A stretch of DNA of 64,000 nucleotides from Cohnella abietis (GTDB taxonomy: Bacteria > Bacillota > Bacilli > Paenibacillales > Paenibacillaceae), in the NCBI RefSeq assembly GCF_004295585.1, contig NZ_AP019400.1, positions 2,199,501 through 2,263,500 of the forward strand, written 5' to 3'. The position numbers and the translations under genes were made by a program. Position 1 is the stretch's first letter; every line of letters begins with the position of its first letter. This document shows positions 25,565 through 34,260 of this stretch, in pieces. A model generated the notes under the pieces. It searched no databases. It was given only the letters and a program-made list of their open reading frames with translations, and had not been told where the DNA came from.

Positions 25565-26218
25565 GTGTCAGAATGGTATCCCATGATGATGAAGATTGAG
25601 GGACGAAGGTGTATTGTTGTTGGTGGTGGCAAGGTTGCTGAGCGCAAAACGGAAGGGCTTTTGCAGGCTAAGGCCAATGTAACAATAGTTAGTCCCAGGC
25701 TAACTCCCCTTCTGCAGCAATGGTCTGAGGCAGGCTCACTGCATTGGATAAAGCGTGAGGCGGTGGAGGCTGATCTTACAGGTGCCACTCTCATTTTCGC
25801 AGCGACAGATCTTCCAGAAATAAATAAATGGGTGTTCGAGGTGGCAGAAGGGCTAGCTATTCCCGTAAACATTGCGGATGATGGTGAATTAGGGAGCTTC
25901 ATTAACCCAGCGGTACTGCGAAGAGGGGAATTAGTGCTAACCGCTAGTGCTTCAGGTGCAGGACCGGCGTTAGCCACTCGAATTATTCAAGAGCTGTCTG
26001 CTCAATATGGTCCCGAATATAAGAGGTATATAGAGACTTTAAGAGCCATCCGAGCAATTGTAAAAGATGAGGTGGCGGATGCATCTGAACGGCGCGCACT
26101 TCTTAAGGCTGCCGTGACGGATGAAGCATTGCAGGAGTGGCAATCAGGTTCCTTGCTTCAAGACAAGGAAAGATTGATTGCTCGATTAAGGCAGAGAGCA
26201 GATGAGCTGAAGGGATAG
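25565..26218 (+). CDS. Precorrin-2 dehydrogenase / sirohydrochlorin ferrochelatase-type protein
   Basis: 217 residues from GTG 25565 with GAGAGGTGAG upstream. The N-terminus is a Rossmann fold (CIVVGGGKVAERKTEGLL), then ATLIFAATDLPEINKWV and IPVNIADDGELGSFINPA, diagnostic of the Met8/CysG-B domain (B. subtilis YlnF). It oxidises precorrin-2 to sirohydrochlorin with NAD and may insert iron to make siroheme. It supplies the branch from uroporphyrinogen III, whose methylation would be done by the CobA-HemD fusion two genes downstream. Ferrochelatase activity is not certain from sequence. Confidence 0.88.
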   Translation: MSEWYPMMMKIEGRRCIVVGGGKVAERKTEGLLQAKANVTIVSPRLTPLLQQWSEAGSLHWIKREAVEADLTGATLIFAATDLPEINKWVFEVAEGLAIPVNIADDGELGSFINPAVLRRGELVLTASASGAGPALATRIIQELSAQYGPEYKRYIETLRAIRAIVKDEVADASERRALLKAAVTDEALQEWQSGSLLQDKERLIARLRQRADELKG

Positions 26219-26225
26219 ATAACAT

Positions 26226-27164
26226 ATGCGGAATATTATAGTTGGAACAAGACAGAGCACGCTTGCGGTTACACAAACGAATCAAACGATACAATTGCTA
26301 AAGGATCTCTGTACTCAAGAGAATTTGCCCTATACATTTGAAGTGAAGTCTATTCTGACACGTGGCGATCGTATATTGGATGTTACTCTTTCGAAGGTAG
26401 GCGGAAAGGGTTTGTTCGTTAAAGAGATTGAAGATGCACTAATGAACGGTGAAATCGATCTAGCTATTCATAGCATGAAGGACATGCCTTTTGAGCTTCC
26501 TGAAGGCTTAAGAATAGGCGCTGTGCCGAAGAGAGAAGATCCTCGTGATTGCTTGATTAGCAAGGATGGCAAAAGCTTGAAGGATTTACCACAAGGTGCT
26601 CGGATTGGAACAAGCAGTCTTAGGAGGGCCGCACAATTACATGCTTATCGCCCGGATCTGCAAATTGAGTCCCTTCGGGGCAATATTGACACGCGCCTTC
26701 GCAAGCTAGTGGATGAAGGGTTTGATGCAATTCTATTAGCTGCAGCAGGCTTGCATCGGATGGGCTGGAAGGATCGCATCACGGAATATCTTGAGCCAGA
26801 AGTATGTTTACCAGCAGTAGGACAAGGGGCTTTAGCGATCGAGTGTCGTAGCGACGATTCTGATGTACTTGGCTTGCTTAGTCGTGTGAATGACGCTGTC
26901 ACTGAACGTACGGTTGCAGCAGAGCGTCGGTTGTTAGGGCTATTGAACGGCGGATGTCAGGTGCCGATTGGTGCTTACGCAGAAATAGAAGCGGCTGGTC
27001 AAGATGCTGAGCTACACTTAACGGCAATGGTTGCTTCCCCAGACGGTGCTCGTGTGTTAAAGAAAGTGGCTACCGGTTTCGATCCGGAGCAGGTGGGCTC
27101 TGAGGTTGCGAAGCAATTGATTGAGCTCGGTGCGGACAGCATTCTTGCGGAAGCGAGGGAATAG
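26226..27164 (+). CDS. hemC: Hydroxymethylbilane synthase (porphobilinogen deaminase)
   Basis: 312 residues. Joins four porphobilinogens into hydroxymethylbilane. Clear motifs: [14 protein letters not shown] at the N-terminus, [13 protein letters not shown] (with the catalytic Asp), [11 protein letters not shown], and the dipyrromethane-cofactor Cys in [14 protein letters not shown] near residue 240. It starts seven bases after the previous stop, with AGGGAT as the likely ribosome binding site, and ends four bases before the cobA-hemD start. Confidence 0.97.
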   Translation: MRNIIVGTRQSTLAVTQTNQTIQLLKDLCTQENLPYTFEVKSILTRGDRILDVTLSKVGGKGLFVKEIEDALMNGEIDLAIHSMKDMPFELPEGLRIGAVPKREDPRDCLISKDGKSLKDLPQGARIGTSSLRRAAQLHAYRPDLQIESLRGNIDTRLRKLVDEGFDAILLAAAGLHRMGWKDRITEYLEPEVCLPAVGQGALAIECRSDDSDVLGLLSRVNDAVTERTVAAERRLLGLLNGGCQVPIGAYAEIEAAGQDAELHLTAMVASPDGARVLKKVATGFDPEQVGSEVAKQLIELGADSILAEARE

Positions 27165-27168
27165 TCGT

Positions 27169-28719
27169 ATGACCAAAGGTAAGGTTTATTTGGTCGGTGC
27201 AGGTCCAGGTGATCCGAAGCTCATTACGGTGCGTGGCCTAGAAGCGCTCAAGCGGGCTGAGGTTGTTGTGTTTGATCGTTTGGCAGGGCCTCAACTGCTT
27301 AACCACGCGCGTCCCGATGCTGAACATATATATGTTGGTAAGCTTCCTGATCGGCATACGATGAAGCAGGAGGAAATAAATCAGCTGCTAGTGGATTTGG
27401 CTCTCCAAGGCAAAACCGTCGTACGATTGAAAGGCGGAGATCCTACCGTTTTCGGACGAGTGGGGGAAGAAGCCGGCTTACTGCAGAAAAATGGCATTAT
27501 TTTCGAGATCATTCCAGGAATTACATCGGCTATAGCAGTACCTGCATATGCAGGAATTCCCGTAACTCATCGCGATTGGGCATCTTCCTTTTCTGTTATT
27601 ACAGGTCATGAAAGCCCGGACAAGCTAGATCACTCTATCTATTGGGATAAGGTTACGAACGCAACGGGCACATTGGTGTTTCTAATGGGCGTTGCCAAGA
27701 TAGGGTACATTAGTGAGCAATTAATTAAGCATGGTCGTTCGTCAGATACGCCAGTAGCGCTCGTTCAGTGGGGCTCAAGGGCAGAGCAGAGAACGCTTGT
27801 GGGCACGCTTGAGGATATCGCTGACAAGGTGAAAGCTGCCAATCTAAAGCCGCCTGCGGTTATTGTTGTAGGTGATGTCGTTCGGCAACGCGAAACATTA
27901 TCTTGGATTGAGAAAAAGCCGCTATTCGGTCAGCGGATATTGGTTACTCGTGCTCGCTCACAAGCAAGTGATTTAGTTTCCAAGATTGATGAGCTCGGTG
28001 GAGAGCCTTATGAGTTTCCTATTATTGAAATAAAGCTGCCATCATCCCAAGATAAACTACAAGCAATCGAAGCAGCTTTAGGACGAGCAGAGGAATACGA
28101 TTGGGTCATGCTGACTAGTGTGAACGGTGTGGATTATTTTTTCCAGTGGTTAGATCGTTATGGAGTCGACATCCGACGGTTTCACCGCGCTAATTTCGCA
28201 GCAGTTGGACCTAAAACAGCTGAAGCGCTTGCTTTAAGAGGCATTCGGGCAGATTTACTTCCTGAAAGCTATCATGCGGAGAGCTTACTGGAGAGCTTGG
28301 ACAGCTTAATCGGTTCTGGGGAAACGGCATTGCTCCCAAGAGGAGATCTTGCTAGGGCTATGCTTCCTCAGGAACTGAGAGAGCGAGGCGTTCAGACGGT
28401 TGAGATCGATATCTACGAAACAGCTATGACCGCTCCTCGCGACCTATGGCTCCCGGAGATGCTGGCAAACGGTGAAATTCACGTCATTACTTTTACAAGC
28501 TCATCCACCGTCATAAATTTACTTGAAGCGCTGCGTCAATTAGGTGTTACTAACCCTGCTGAGGCTTTGCAAAATATAGAGATTGCCTGTATCGGTCCAG
28601 TAACCGCGAAGACGGCTGAAGATAATGGGCTAAAGGTAACTGTTGTTCCGGATAAGGCAACAATAGATGGGTTAGTGGAAGCGCTCGTGGACAGACGACG
28701 CGTATTGAAAGGAGAATGA
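27169..28719 (+). CDS. Uroporphyrinogen-III C-methyltransferase / uroporphyrinogen-III synthase fusion
   Basis: 516 residues from ATG 27169, about twice the length of either enzyme alone. Residues 1-250 are a SAM-dependent uroporphyrinogen methyltransferase: [18 protein letters not shown], the [14 protein letters not shown] loop, and [14 protein letters not shown]. Residues about 255-510 are a HemD-type synthase ([14 protein letters not shown], then [14 protein letters not shown]). One polypeptide thus closes uroporphyrinogen III and methylates it to precorrin-2. Fusions of this kind occur in Firmicutes. With the precorrin-2 dehydrogenase upstream, the operon can make siroheme as well as heme. 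Confidence 0.95.
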   Translation: MTKGKVYLVGAGPGDPKLITVRGLEALKRAEVVVFDRLAGPQLLNHARPDAEHIYVGKLPDRHTMKQEEINQLLVDLALQGKTVVRLKGGDPTVFGRVGEEAGLLQKNGIIFEIIPGITSAIAVPAYAGIPVTHRDWASSFSVITGHESPDKLDHSIYWDKVTNATGTLVFLMGVAKIGYISEQLIKHGRSSDTPVALVQWGSRAEQRTLVGTLEDIADKVKAANLKPPAVIVVGDVVRQRETLSWIEKKPLFGQRILVTRARSQASDLVSKIDELGGEPYEFPIIEIKLPSSQDKLQAIEAALGRAEEYDWVMLTSVNGVDYFFQWLDRYGVDIRRFHRANFAAVGPKTAEALALRGIRADLLPESYHAESLLESLDSLIGSGETALLPRGDLARAMLPQELRERGVQTVEIDIYETAMTAPRDLWLPEMLANGEIHVITFTSSSTVINLLEALRQLGVTNPAEALQNIEIACIGPVTAKTAEDNGLKVTVVPDKATIDGLVEALVDRRRVLKGE

Positions 28720-28723
28720 GAGT

Positions 28724-29713
28724 ATGGCTTATCCTTTAGTTAGAAACCGTAGATTAAGAAGCTCGACTGCGTTGCGCAATCTCGTCAGGGAAACAACGAT
28801 AGGGGTAAACGACTTTATAGCGCCTATATTCGTTACGGAGGGCGTAGGAGTTAAAGATGAGATTACATCGATGCCGGGCGTTTACCATTGGTCGCTGGAT
28901 ACGATGGAACAGGAGCTTCGAGAAATTGTAGACTTAGGAATTCAAGCGGTTCTCCTATTTGGAGTTCCTGACCATAAGGATGCGACTGGTACGTCGGCGT
29001 ATGAGGATAATGGAATTGTACAGAAGGCTATTCGGAAAATAAAATCTATTTATCCAGATTTGGTTGTCATCGCGGATACCTGCCTGTGCCAGTTCACGGA
29101 TCACGGGCATTGCGGCGTTGTCCATACAACAGAGTGCGGAGCACAAATCGACAATGACGAATCGTTAGTGCTACTTACTAAAGCTGCAGTTTCGCAAGCG
29201 AAGGCAGGCGCAGATATTATCGCTCCTTCCAATATGATGGATGGCTTCGTAGCTGCAATCCGCCAAGGGCTTGATGAGGCAGGCTTTACTAACATCCCGA
29301 TTATGTCTTATTCTGTTAAATTTTCATCTGCCTATTACGGTCCATTCCGTGAAGCGGCTCATTCCTCGCCTAAATTCGGTGACCGGAGAACCTACCAGAT
29401 GGATTCTGCGAATGCTCGGGAAGCTTTGCGAGAAGCACAGGCCGATGTGGAAGAAGGAGCAGACTTCTTAATGGTGAAGCCTGGATTAGCCTATCTTGAC
29501 ATCATCAGAATGCTTAGGGATCGTTATACTTTACCTATTGTTAGTTATAACGTGAGTGCGGAATACTCTATGGTTAAAGCAGCTGCTATGCAGGGATGGA
29601 TTGACGAAAGAGCAATCGTGCTGGAGACGTTGTTAGGTATGAAACGTGCGGGTGCTGACCTGATCATAACTTATCATGCTAAGGACGCTGCTCGTTGGTT
29701 ACAAGAAAATTAG
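28724..29713 (+). CDS. hemB: Delta-aminolevulinic acid dehydratase (porphobilinogen synthase)
   Basis: 329 residues. Condenses two 5-aminolevulinate molecules to porphobilinogen. The two Schiff-base lysines are Lys199 ([15 protein letters not shown]) and Lys252 ([12 protein letters not shown]). A Cys-rich [14 protein letters not shown] segment suggests the zinc-dependent form, as in B. subtilis. AGGAG precedes ATG 28724. Five bases separate it from the upstream fusion gene. Confidence 0.97.
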   Translation: MAYPLVRNRRLRSSTALRNLVRETTIGVNDFIAPIFVTEGVGVKDEITSMPGVYHWSLDTMEQELREIVDLGIQAVLLFGVPDHKDATGTSAYEDNGIVQKAIRKIKSIYPDLVVIADTCLCQFTDHGHCGVVHTTECGAQIDNDESLVLLTKAAVSQAKAGADIIAPSNMMDGFVAAIRQGLDEAGFTNIPIMSYSVKFSSAYYGPFREAAHSSPKFGDRRTYQMDSANAREALREAQADVEEGADFLMVKPGLAYLDIIRMLRDRYTLPIVSYNVSAEYSMVKAAAMQGWIDERAIVLETLLGMKRAGADLIITYHAKDAARWLQEN

Positions 29714-29732
29714 ACAGTAGGAAGTGACGAAT

Positions 29733-31034
29733 ATGAGTGATAACTATCGAACACGCGTGGATTCGCGCTCTAAAGCTGCTTTTGAACAGGCAAAGCGTTT
29801 CATTCCAGGGGGAGTTAACAGCCCGGTACGCGCATTTAAATCAGTCGGTCTAACTCCTCTTGTCATTGATCGAGGGGCAGGAAGCCGCATTACAGATATC
29901 GATGGCCAAACCTATATCGATTACGTGTTATCCTGGGGGCCGCTAATTGCAGGACATGCTCACCCCGAGGTAGTGGAGGCTATTAAGCGCACAGCGGAGA
30001 AAGGGACGAGCTTTGGAGCCCCTACAGAGCTGGAAACCTTAATGGCTGAGCTCGTCTGCGAGCGTGTGCCATCCGTTGATGTTGTAAGGATGGTCAACTC
30101 TGGGACTGAAGCGACGATGAGTGCGCTTAGACTGGCCCGGGGTTACACTAAGCGGAGTAAAATACTGAAATTCGAGGGCTGCTATCACGGACATGCAGAC
30201 AGCTTGCTCATTAAAGCTGGCTCCGGTGTCGCTACGCTAGGTCTACCAGACAGTCCAGGAGTGCCTGAAAGCGTTGCTTCTCATACACTAACGGTTCCTT
30301 ACAATGACTTAGCTGCCGTTAAGCTAGTATTTGAGCGTTATGGTGAGGATATTGCTGCGATTATTGTTGAGCCGATAGCAGGAAATATGGGGGTTGTGCC
30401 ACCGTTGCCTGGGTTCCTAAGTGGATTGCGAGAATTGACGACTGCTTATGGTAGCCTGCTTATTTTCGATGAGGTTATGACTGGCTTCCGTGTTCACCGC
30501 AATTGCGCACAGGGCTTATACGAAATTACGCCAGATTTGACCTGCTTAGGTAAAGTCATCGGAGGCGGGTTACCGGTAGGCGCTTATGGTGGTAAGAGAG
30601 AAATTATGGAGCATATGGCTCCGGTAGGTCCTATCTATCAAGCAGGGACGTTATCAGGAAATCCCCTTGCCATGGCAGCTGGCTACACGACGCTGAAGCT
30701 AATGACTGAGGATGCCTATCAGCTATTGGAGCGCTTGTCCGTTCGTCTTCAAGCTGGACTTGAGCGCAATGCAAGTGAAACCGGTATTCCTATGACCATC
30801 AACCGTGTAGGGTCCATGGTTTGTCCTTTCTTCACGGATAAGCATGTCATTAACTATGATGTAGCTAAAACCGCCAATACAGAGCGCTTCCGTACCGTCT
30901 TCCGCAGGCTGTTGGACAATGGTGTCAATATTGCTCCATCTCCGTTCGAAGGATGGTTTGTGTCCATCGCCCATACCGAAGAAGATATCGATCAGACCAT
31001 TGCTGCACATAGAGCTGCTTTGTTAAAATTATAG
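29733..31034 (+). CDS. hemL: Glutamate-1-semialdehyde 2,1-aminomutase
   Basis: 433 residues from ATG 29733 (AGGAAG nine bases upstream; GTG 29724 lacks spacing). A PLP enzyme that turns glutamate-1-semialdehyde into 5-aminolevulinate. Signature segments are [37 protein letters not shown] and the PLP lysine Lys274 in [17 protein letters not shown]. It is the last gene of the heme operon and is followed by a terminator. A second Bacillus paralogue (gsaB) would be a different gene; the operon position marks this as hemL. Confidence 0.97.
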   Translation: MSDNYRTRVDSRSKAAFEQAKRFIPGGVNSPVRAFKSVGLTPLVIDRGAGSRITDIDGQTYIDYVLSWGPLIAGHAHPEVVEAIKRTAEKGTSFGAPTELETLMAELVCERVPSVDVVRMVNSGTEATMSALRLARGYTKRSKILKFEGCYHGHADSLLIKAGSGVATLGLPDSPGVPESVASHTLTVPYNDLAAVKLVFERYGEDIAAIIVEPIAGNMGVVPPLPGFLSGLRELTTAYGSLLIFDEVMTGFRVHRNCAQGLYEITPDLTCLGKVIGGGLPVGAYGGKREIMEHMAPVGPIYQAGTLSGNPLAMAAGYTTLKLMTEDAYQLLERLSVRLQAGLERNASETGIPMTINRVGSMVCPFFTDKHVINYDVAKTANTERFRTVFRRLLDNGVNIAPSPFEGWFVSIAHTEEDIDQTIAAHRAALLKL

Positions 31035-31045
31035 TCGTTTAATTA

Positions 31046-31090
31046 AAGCAATCCCTTCTAAGTTTTGAGGGGGTTGCTTTTTTTTTTGAG
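31046..31090 (+). terminator. Rho-independent terminator of the heme operon
   Basis: AAGCAATCCC (31046-31055) pairs with GGGGGTTGCTT (31069-31079), followed by nine or more T. Confidence 0.88.
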
Positions 31091-31185
31091 GAATGCAACC
31101 TGTCTGGCAGCATATAGATAATTAGTGAATTGTAAAAGCCCCGCTCTAATCAATCGGGCGCTTATGCCGAAAGGAGGACTTCGTC

Positions 31186-32481
31186 GTGACGGACCAGTTG
31201 AACGGGTTGCGATTCGATATTTACGAGCGTGTACACCTGCCTGACGATGTAGCCGCAATCGAAGAACTGGAAGAAATTGAATTGGTGCCCCATATGCAGG
31301 CACTGCCGCAAGACGATCAAGTGCTGTTAAGAGGTCATTTGTTATTATCGGGAATTTATCGATCGCAGGACTCGCCGGGTGTGTCCCAACTGGAGCATTG
31401 GATTCCAGTAGAAATTTCGTTGCCGCTGAATCGGATTCAAAGCGTTGAAGAATTGGCTGTAGAAATTGATAACTTTGACGTAGATTTACTGACGACTCGG
31501 TCTTTGAACGTAACGGGTGTACTGGCTTTAAGAGGATTACAGGTTCAATCCCCTCAGGCTCCGATTTGGAGGGATGACAGCTTTACGGTAGTGCATCAAG
31601 CGGAGTCGCTGCATGAAGAAAGTGAACTGCCGAGAGAGCAGCTTGGACTGGCTGAAGCACAATCTTTAAGCATAAATGAGTATGTGCCAGCAGGAGATGT
31701 GGAATTAACGGAAGAGGAACGCGATGATGATTGGTACTTGGAGTCCGAGACAGAAGCTTTAATCGGTGACAGCCCTCAAGAAAACACTTGGCTTACGATG
31801 TTTCAGAATTCAGAGGAATTTAGGAAAGGGCTGGAGGCTAATCCCAATTCCGAATTTAATGCGAATCCCAATCCCAATCTTGCCGCTAATAACGATCCGT
31901 TCAAGGCGTCTCAGTGGGGAGATGTAACTCAAGTACGTGTTGAAGAGCAGCGAGAACGTGTTGAAGGGCTGCAAGAGCATGCTGTAGTGCAGCAAGAACA
32001 TGTTGGAGAGCATCAAGAGTATATTGACGTGCATCAAGAGCTGGTTGTGAATCAGGTAGCTGAATATGAAGATAGGCCAGAGCTGAAGGTTGCATTGGGC
32101 GGTAAACCTCTAGATTCGAATGTACAAGTGCAGCAACTACAACAGCAATCTGGTGTCGGATTATTGTCTCAGCTGGGTGAGAAGGGTGCGAAGCGAGAGG
32201 CGGAGCTCAAAATATATGAGGCTGCACAAGCTGAGGAAAAAGCACTTGCAGCAACTCATCCAACGAGCAGTAGTGGCGATGAGCTTGAATGGACCAGGCT
32301 ATTTTTAACGAGCAGTGCACAAGCCCAGTCCTTCCGTAAAGTTAAAATGTGCATTGTACAGCGTGAGGAAACGTTGGATTTAATAGCTAATCGTTACAAT
32401 GTGCAGCCACGAGAGCTTCAGCTCCATAATCGCCTGAACGACCCTTACTTATCGGAAGGCCAAGTCCTCTATATTCCATAA
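31186..32481 (+). CDS. spoVID: SpoVID-like spore coat morphogenetic protein with C-terminal LysM
   Basis: 431 residues from GTG 31186 behind AAAGGAGG. Residues 1-125 form the beta-rich N-terminal domain of SpoVID (GLRFDIYERVHLP, LRGHLLLSGIYR, WIPVEISLPLNRI). The middle is acidic and low-complexity, with a Glu/Gln/His-rich heptad-like stretch (about 250-290). The last 48 residues are a LysM domain (CIVQREETLDLIANRYNV). In B. subtilis SpoVID drives encasement of the forespore by coat proteins and partners with SafA. The same hemL-spoVID order is seen there. It is shorter than the B. subtilis protein (575), mainly in the linker. Confidence 0.88.
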   Translation: MTDQLNGLRFDIYERVHLPDDVAAIEELEEIELVPHMQALPQDDQVLLRGHLLLSGIYRSQDSPGVSQLEHWIPVEISLPLNRIQSVEELAVEIDNFDVDLLTTRSLNVTGVLALRGLQVQSPQAPIWRDDSFTVVHQAESLHEESELPREQLGLAEAQSLSINEYVPAGDVELTEEERDDDWYLESETEALIGDSPQENTWLTMFQNSEEFRKGLEANPNSEFNANPNPNLAANNDPFKASQWGDVTQVRVEEQRERVEGLQEHAVVQQEHVGEHQEYIDVHQELVVNQVAEYEDRPELKVALGGKPLDSNVQVQQLQQQSGVGLLSQLGEKGAKREAELKIYEAAQAEEKALAATHPTSSSGDELEWTRLFLTSSAQAQSFRKVKMCIVQREETLDLIANRYNVQPRELQLHNRLNDPYLSEGQVLYIP

Positions 32482-32491
32482 AGTCCAAGAC

Positions 32492-32530
32492 AAACCGCTG
32501 CTCCTCTCAAGGGAGTTAGCGGTTTTCTTG
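32492..32530 (+). terminator. Rho-independent terminator of spoVID
   Basis: AAACCGCT (32492-32499) pairs with AGCGGTTT (32518-32525), with an inner CTCC/GGAG stem, followed by TCTT. Confidence 0.78.
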
Positions 32531-32547
32531 CGTAATTAGAAGTTTAT

Positions 32548-33060
32548 TAGTCCGTTCTCAGCGGCTCACCAAAGCCCGGATTCCCACCAATAGTCCGCTC
32601 TGAGCGTCTTGCAACTCCTCGAACCCCGGTTTTCCACCAATTAGTCCGTTCTCAGCGTCTTGCAGCTCACCAACCCCCGGATTCCCACCAATTAGTCCGT
32701 TCTCAGCGTCTTGTAGCTCACCAAAGCCCGGATTCCCACCAATTAGTCCGTTCACAGCGGTCTACAGCTCACCAACCCCCGGATTCCCACCAATTAGTCC
32801 GTTCTCAGCGGCTTGCAGCTCCTCGAACCCCGGTTTTCCAGCAATTAGTCCGTTCTCAGCGTCTTGTAGCTCACCAATCCTCGGTATCCCACCAATTAGT
32901 CCGCTGTCAGCGGCTTGCAACTCACCAATGCTCGGTTTTCCACCAATTAGTCCGCTGTCAGTAGCTTGTAGCTCACGAATAGCCGTTTTCCTGCCATTTA
33001 GTCCGCTCTCAGCGGATTGCAACTCCTCGATCCCCGGTTTTTCACCAACTAGACTGTTCA
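32548..33060 (+). repeat. 51-bp tandem array 1 (about ten units)
   Basis: Units starting with TAGTCCG begin at 32548, 32591, 32642, 32693, 32744, 32795, 32846, 32897, 32948 and 32999, with a partial unit at 33050. The step is exactly 51 bases except the first unit, which lacks 8. The motifs are TAGTCCGTTCTCAGCG, GCAGCTCACCAA and CCCGGATTCCCACCAAT. One reverse frame is almost open and reads a 17-residue repeat (GLIGGNPG..ELQDAEN), but it has an internal TAG in the unit at 32744, and units differ mainly by amino-acid-changing substitutions. Treated as non-coding. Confidence 0.9.
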
Positions 33061-33141
33061 CTGCAGTTTGCAGGCACCTGAATACGCAGGTTTGAGTAGC
33101 AGTCAGTGCTCTGTAACCCGCTGCTGCTGGAATCTGCCGAT

Positions 33142-33530
33142 CTTAGTAGCCCTCAGTGCGTTATTAGCGTGAAGATGCCGAAAAGCGAGGTTCTTAGTAG
33201 CCCTCAGTGCGTTATTTGGGTGCTGATGCTTAAAAGCGTGGTTCTTAGTAGCCCTCAGTGCGTTATTAGCGTGCGGATGCCTAAAAGCGAGGTTCATAGT
33301 AGCCGTCAGTGCGTTATTTCGGTGATGGTGCCTAAAAGCGAGGTTCATAGTAGCCGTCAGTGCGTTATTTGCGTGCAACTGCCTAAAAGCGAGGTTCATA
33401 GTAGCCGTCAGTGCGTTATTTGGGTGCTGATGCTTAAAAGCGCGGTTCTTAGTAGCCGTCAGTGCGTATTTGCGTCCAGATGCCTAAAAGTACGGTTCTT
33501 AGTAGTCTTCAGTGCTCTATTTCAACTCAG
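33142..33530 (+). repeat. 51-bp tandem array 2 (about eight units)
   Basis: The segment TTCTTAGTAGCC-CTCAGTGCG recurs with steps of 51 bases (anchor C at 33142, 33193, 33244, 33295, 33346, 33397, 33448) and a last step of 50. Each unit ends in CCTAAAAGCGAGG. The unit sequence differs from array 1, although both carry TAGT and CTCAG at similar offsets. Frames on both strands stay open in places because 51 is a multiple of three; none has a ribosome binding site or recognisable product. Confidence 0.88.
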
Positions 33531-33570
33531 GAGTAAGTGTTGGTGTTGGATGGAACACAGACTTGCACGT

Positions 33571-33735
33571 CATCGGCTCGTGGAGCAGTAAGCATACAAT
33601 TTATAACTAATGCCCCAACCAGCGCGGCTCCGGGAGCATTAACCATCAAATCTATAGCTATTGGTCCATCCAACGCGGCTCTGGGAGCATTAACCATACA
33701 ATCTATAGTTAATGCCTCAATAAACACGCCCCGGG
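33571..33735 (+). repeat. 51-bp tandem array 3 (three units)
   Basis: CGGCTC-n-GGAGCA-n-TAACCAT motifs recur at 33574, 33625 and 33676, again 51 bases apart, with ACAATCTATAGTTAATGCC between. The units are unlike those of arrays 1 and 2. The stretch 33736-33872 that follows holds nothing recognisable before the valS promoter. Confidence 0.8.
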
Positions 33736-33872
33736 GCCAGCACCAACTACAGCCAACGAGGCGCTAACCCAAAGGGCAGCGACATCTGCATATGCTTGCG
33801 CAATAATGGTGCCTCTCAATGGCATTCAAGCGCCCACTCCAGACAGCCTTATCTGTTGTAACAACCCCCGTA

Positions 33873-33901
33873 TTGACTCTCTTACAGGTGGAGGGTAAAA
33901 T
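33873..33901 (+). promoter_or_regulatory. Sigma-A promoter of the valS leader
   Basis: TTGACT (33873-33878), a 17-base spacer and TAAAAT (33896-33901). Transcription should start near 33908, at the 5' end of the T-box leader. Confidence 0.78.
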
Positions 33902-33907
33902 AAGGAA

Positions 33908-34190
33908 CAATGGCATGGATAGGGAAGAGTACGTAGTTCACCCATCAGAGAGCGGAGCCGCTGCTAAGACAGCGCTGAGAGGCTGCGCGGGAAACAAAGA
34001 ATTGCTACAAGTCGCCCTGGAGTTTCCTGTTTGAGAATTATCCATTTCGGGATAATTGATTAGATCAGGACGGTAGCAACCGTTATTTTGCAACGAGTGC
34101 CGTTACGGTGAATATTACCCGAACGGAACGAAGGTGGTACCACGGAAGTTTACCTTTCGTCCTTTGCGACGGGAGGTTTTTGTGTTTTTT
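33908..34190 (+). promoter_or_regulatory. T-box riboswitch of valS (Val, GUC specifier)
   Basis: The conserved T-box AACGAAGGTGGTACCACGG lies at 34127-34145. Just after it CCTTTCGTC (34153-34161) pairs with GACGGGAGG (34168-34176), followed by a T-rich run: the terminator. Upstream is a long stem I region whose 3' side holds GTC (34011-34013) in the specifier-loop position, fitting tRNA-Val(GAC). Uncharged tRNA-Val would pair with the specifier and the T-box bulge, favour the antiterminator and turn on valS. The specifier call is inferred from position and cognate gene. Confidence 0.93.
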
Positions 34191-34260
34191 TAAGCCGCTT
34201 TACAAGGGAAGTCCCTGTGTAAAAGTGGACGAATGATGTCTGATGGAGGCTATGTCACTT

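Noticed and set aside
33106..33591. A 161-codon forward frame and overlapping reverse frames through 51-bp arrays 2 and 3
   Set aside because: Open frames appear on both strands at once, as expected from a repeat of 17 codons. There is no good start region or recognisable product.
32548..33735. CRISPR array
   Set aside because: Repeats are directly adjacent with no unique spacers of constant length, and no cas genes are nearby.
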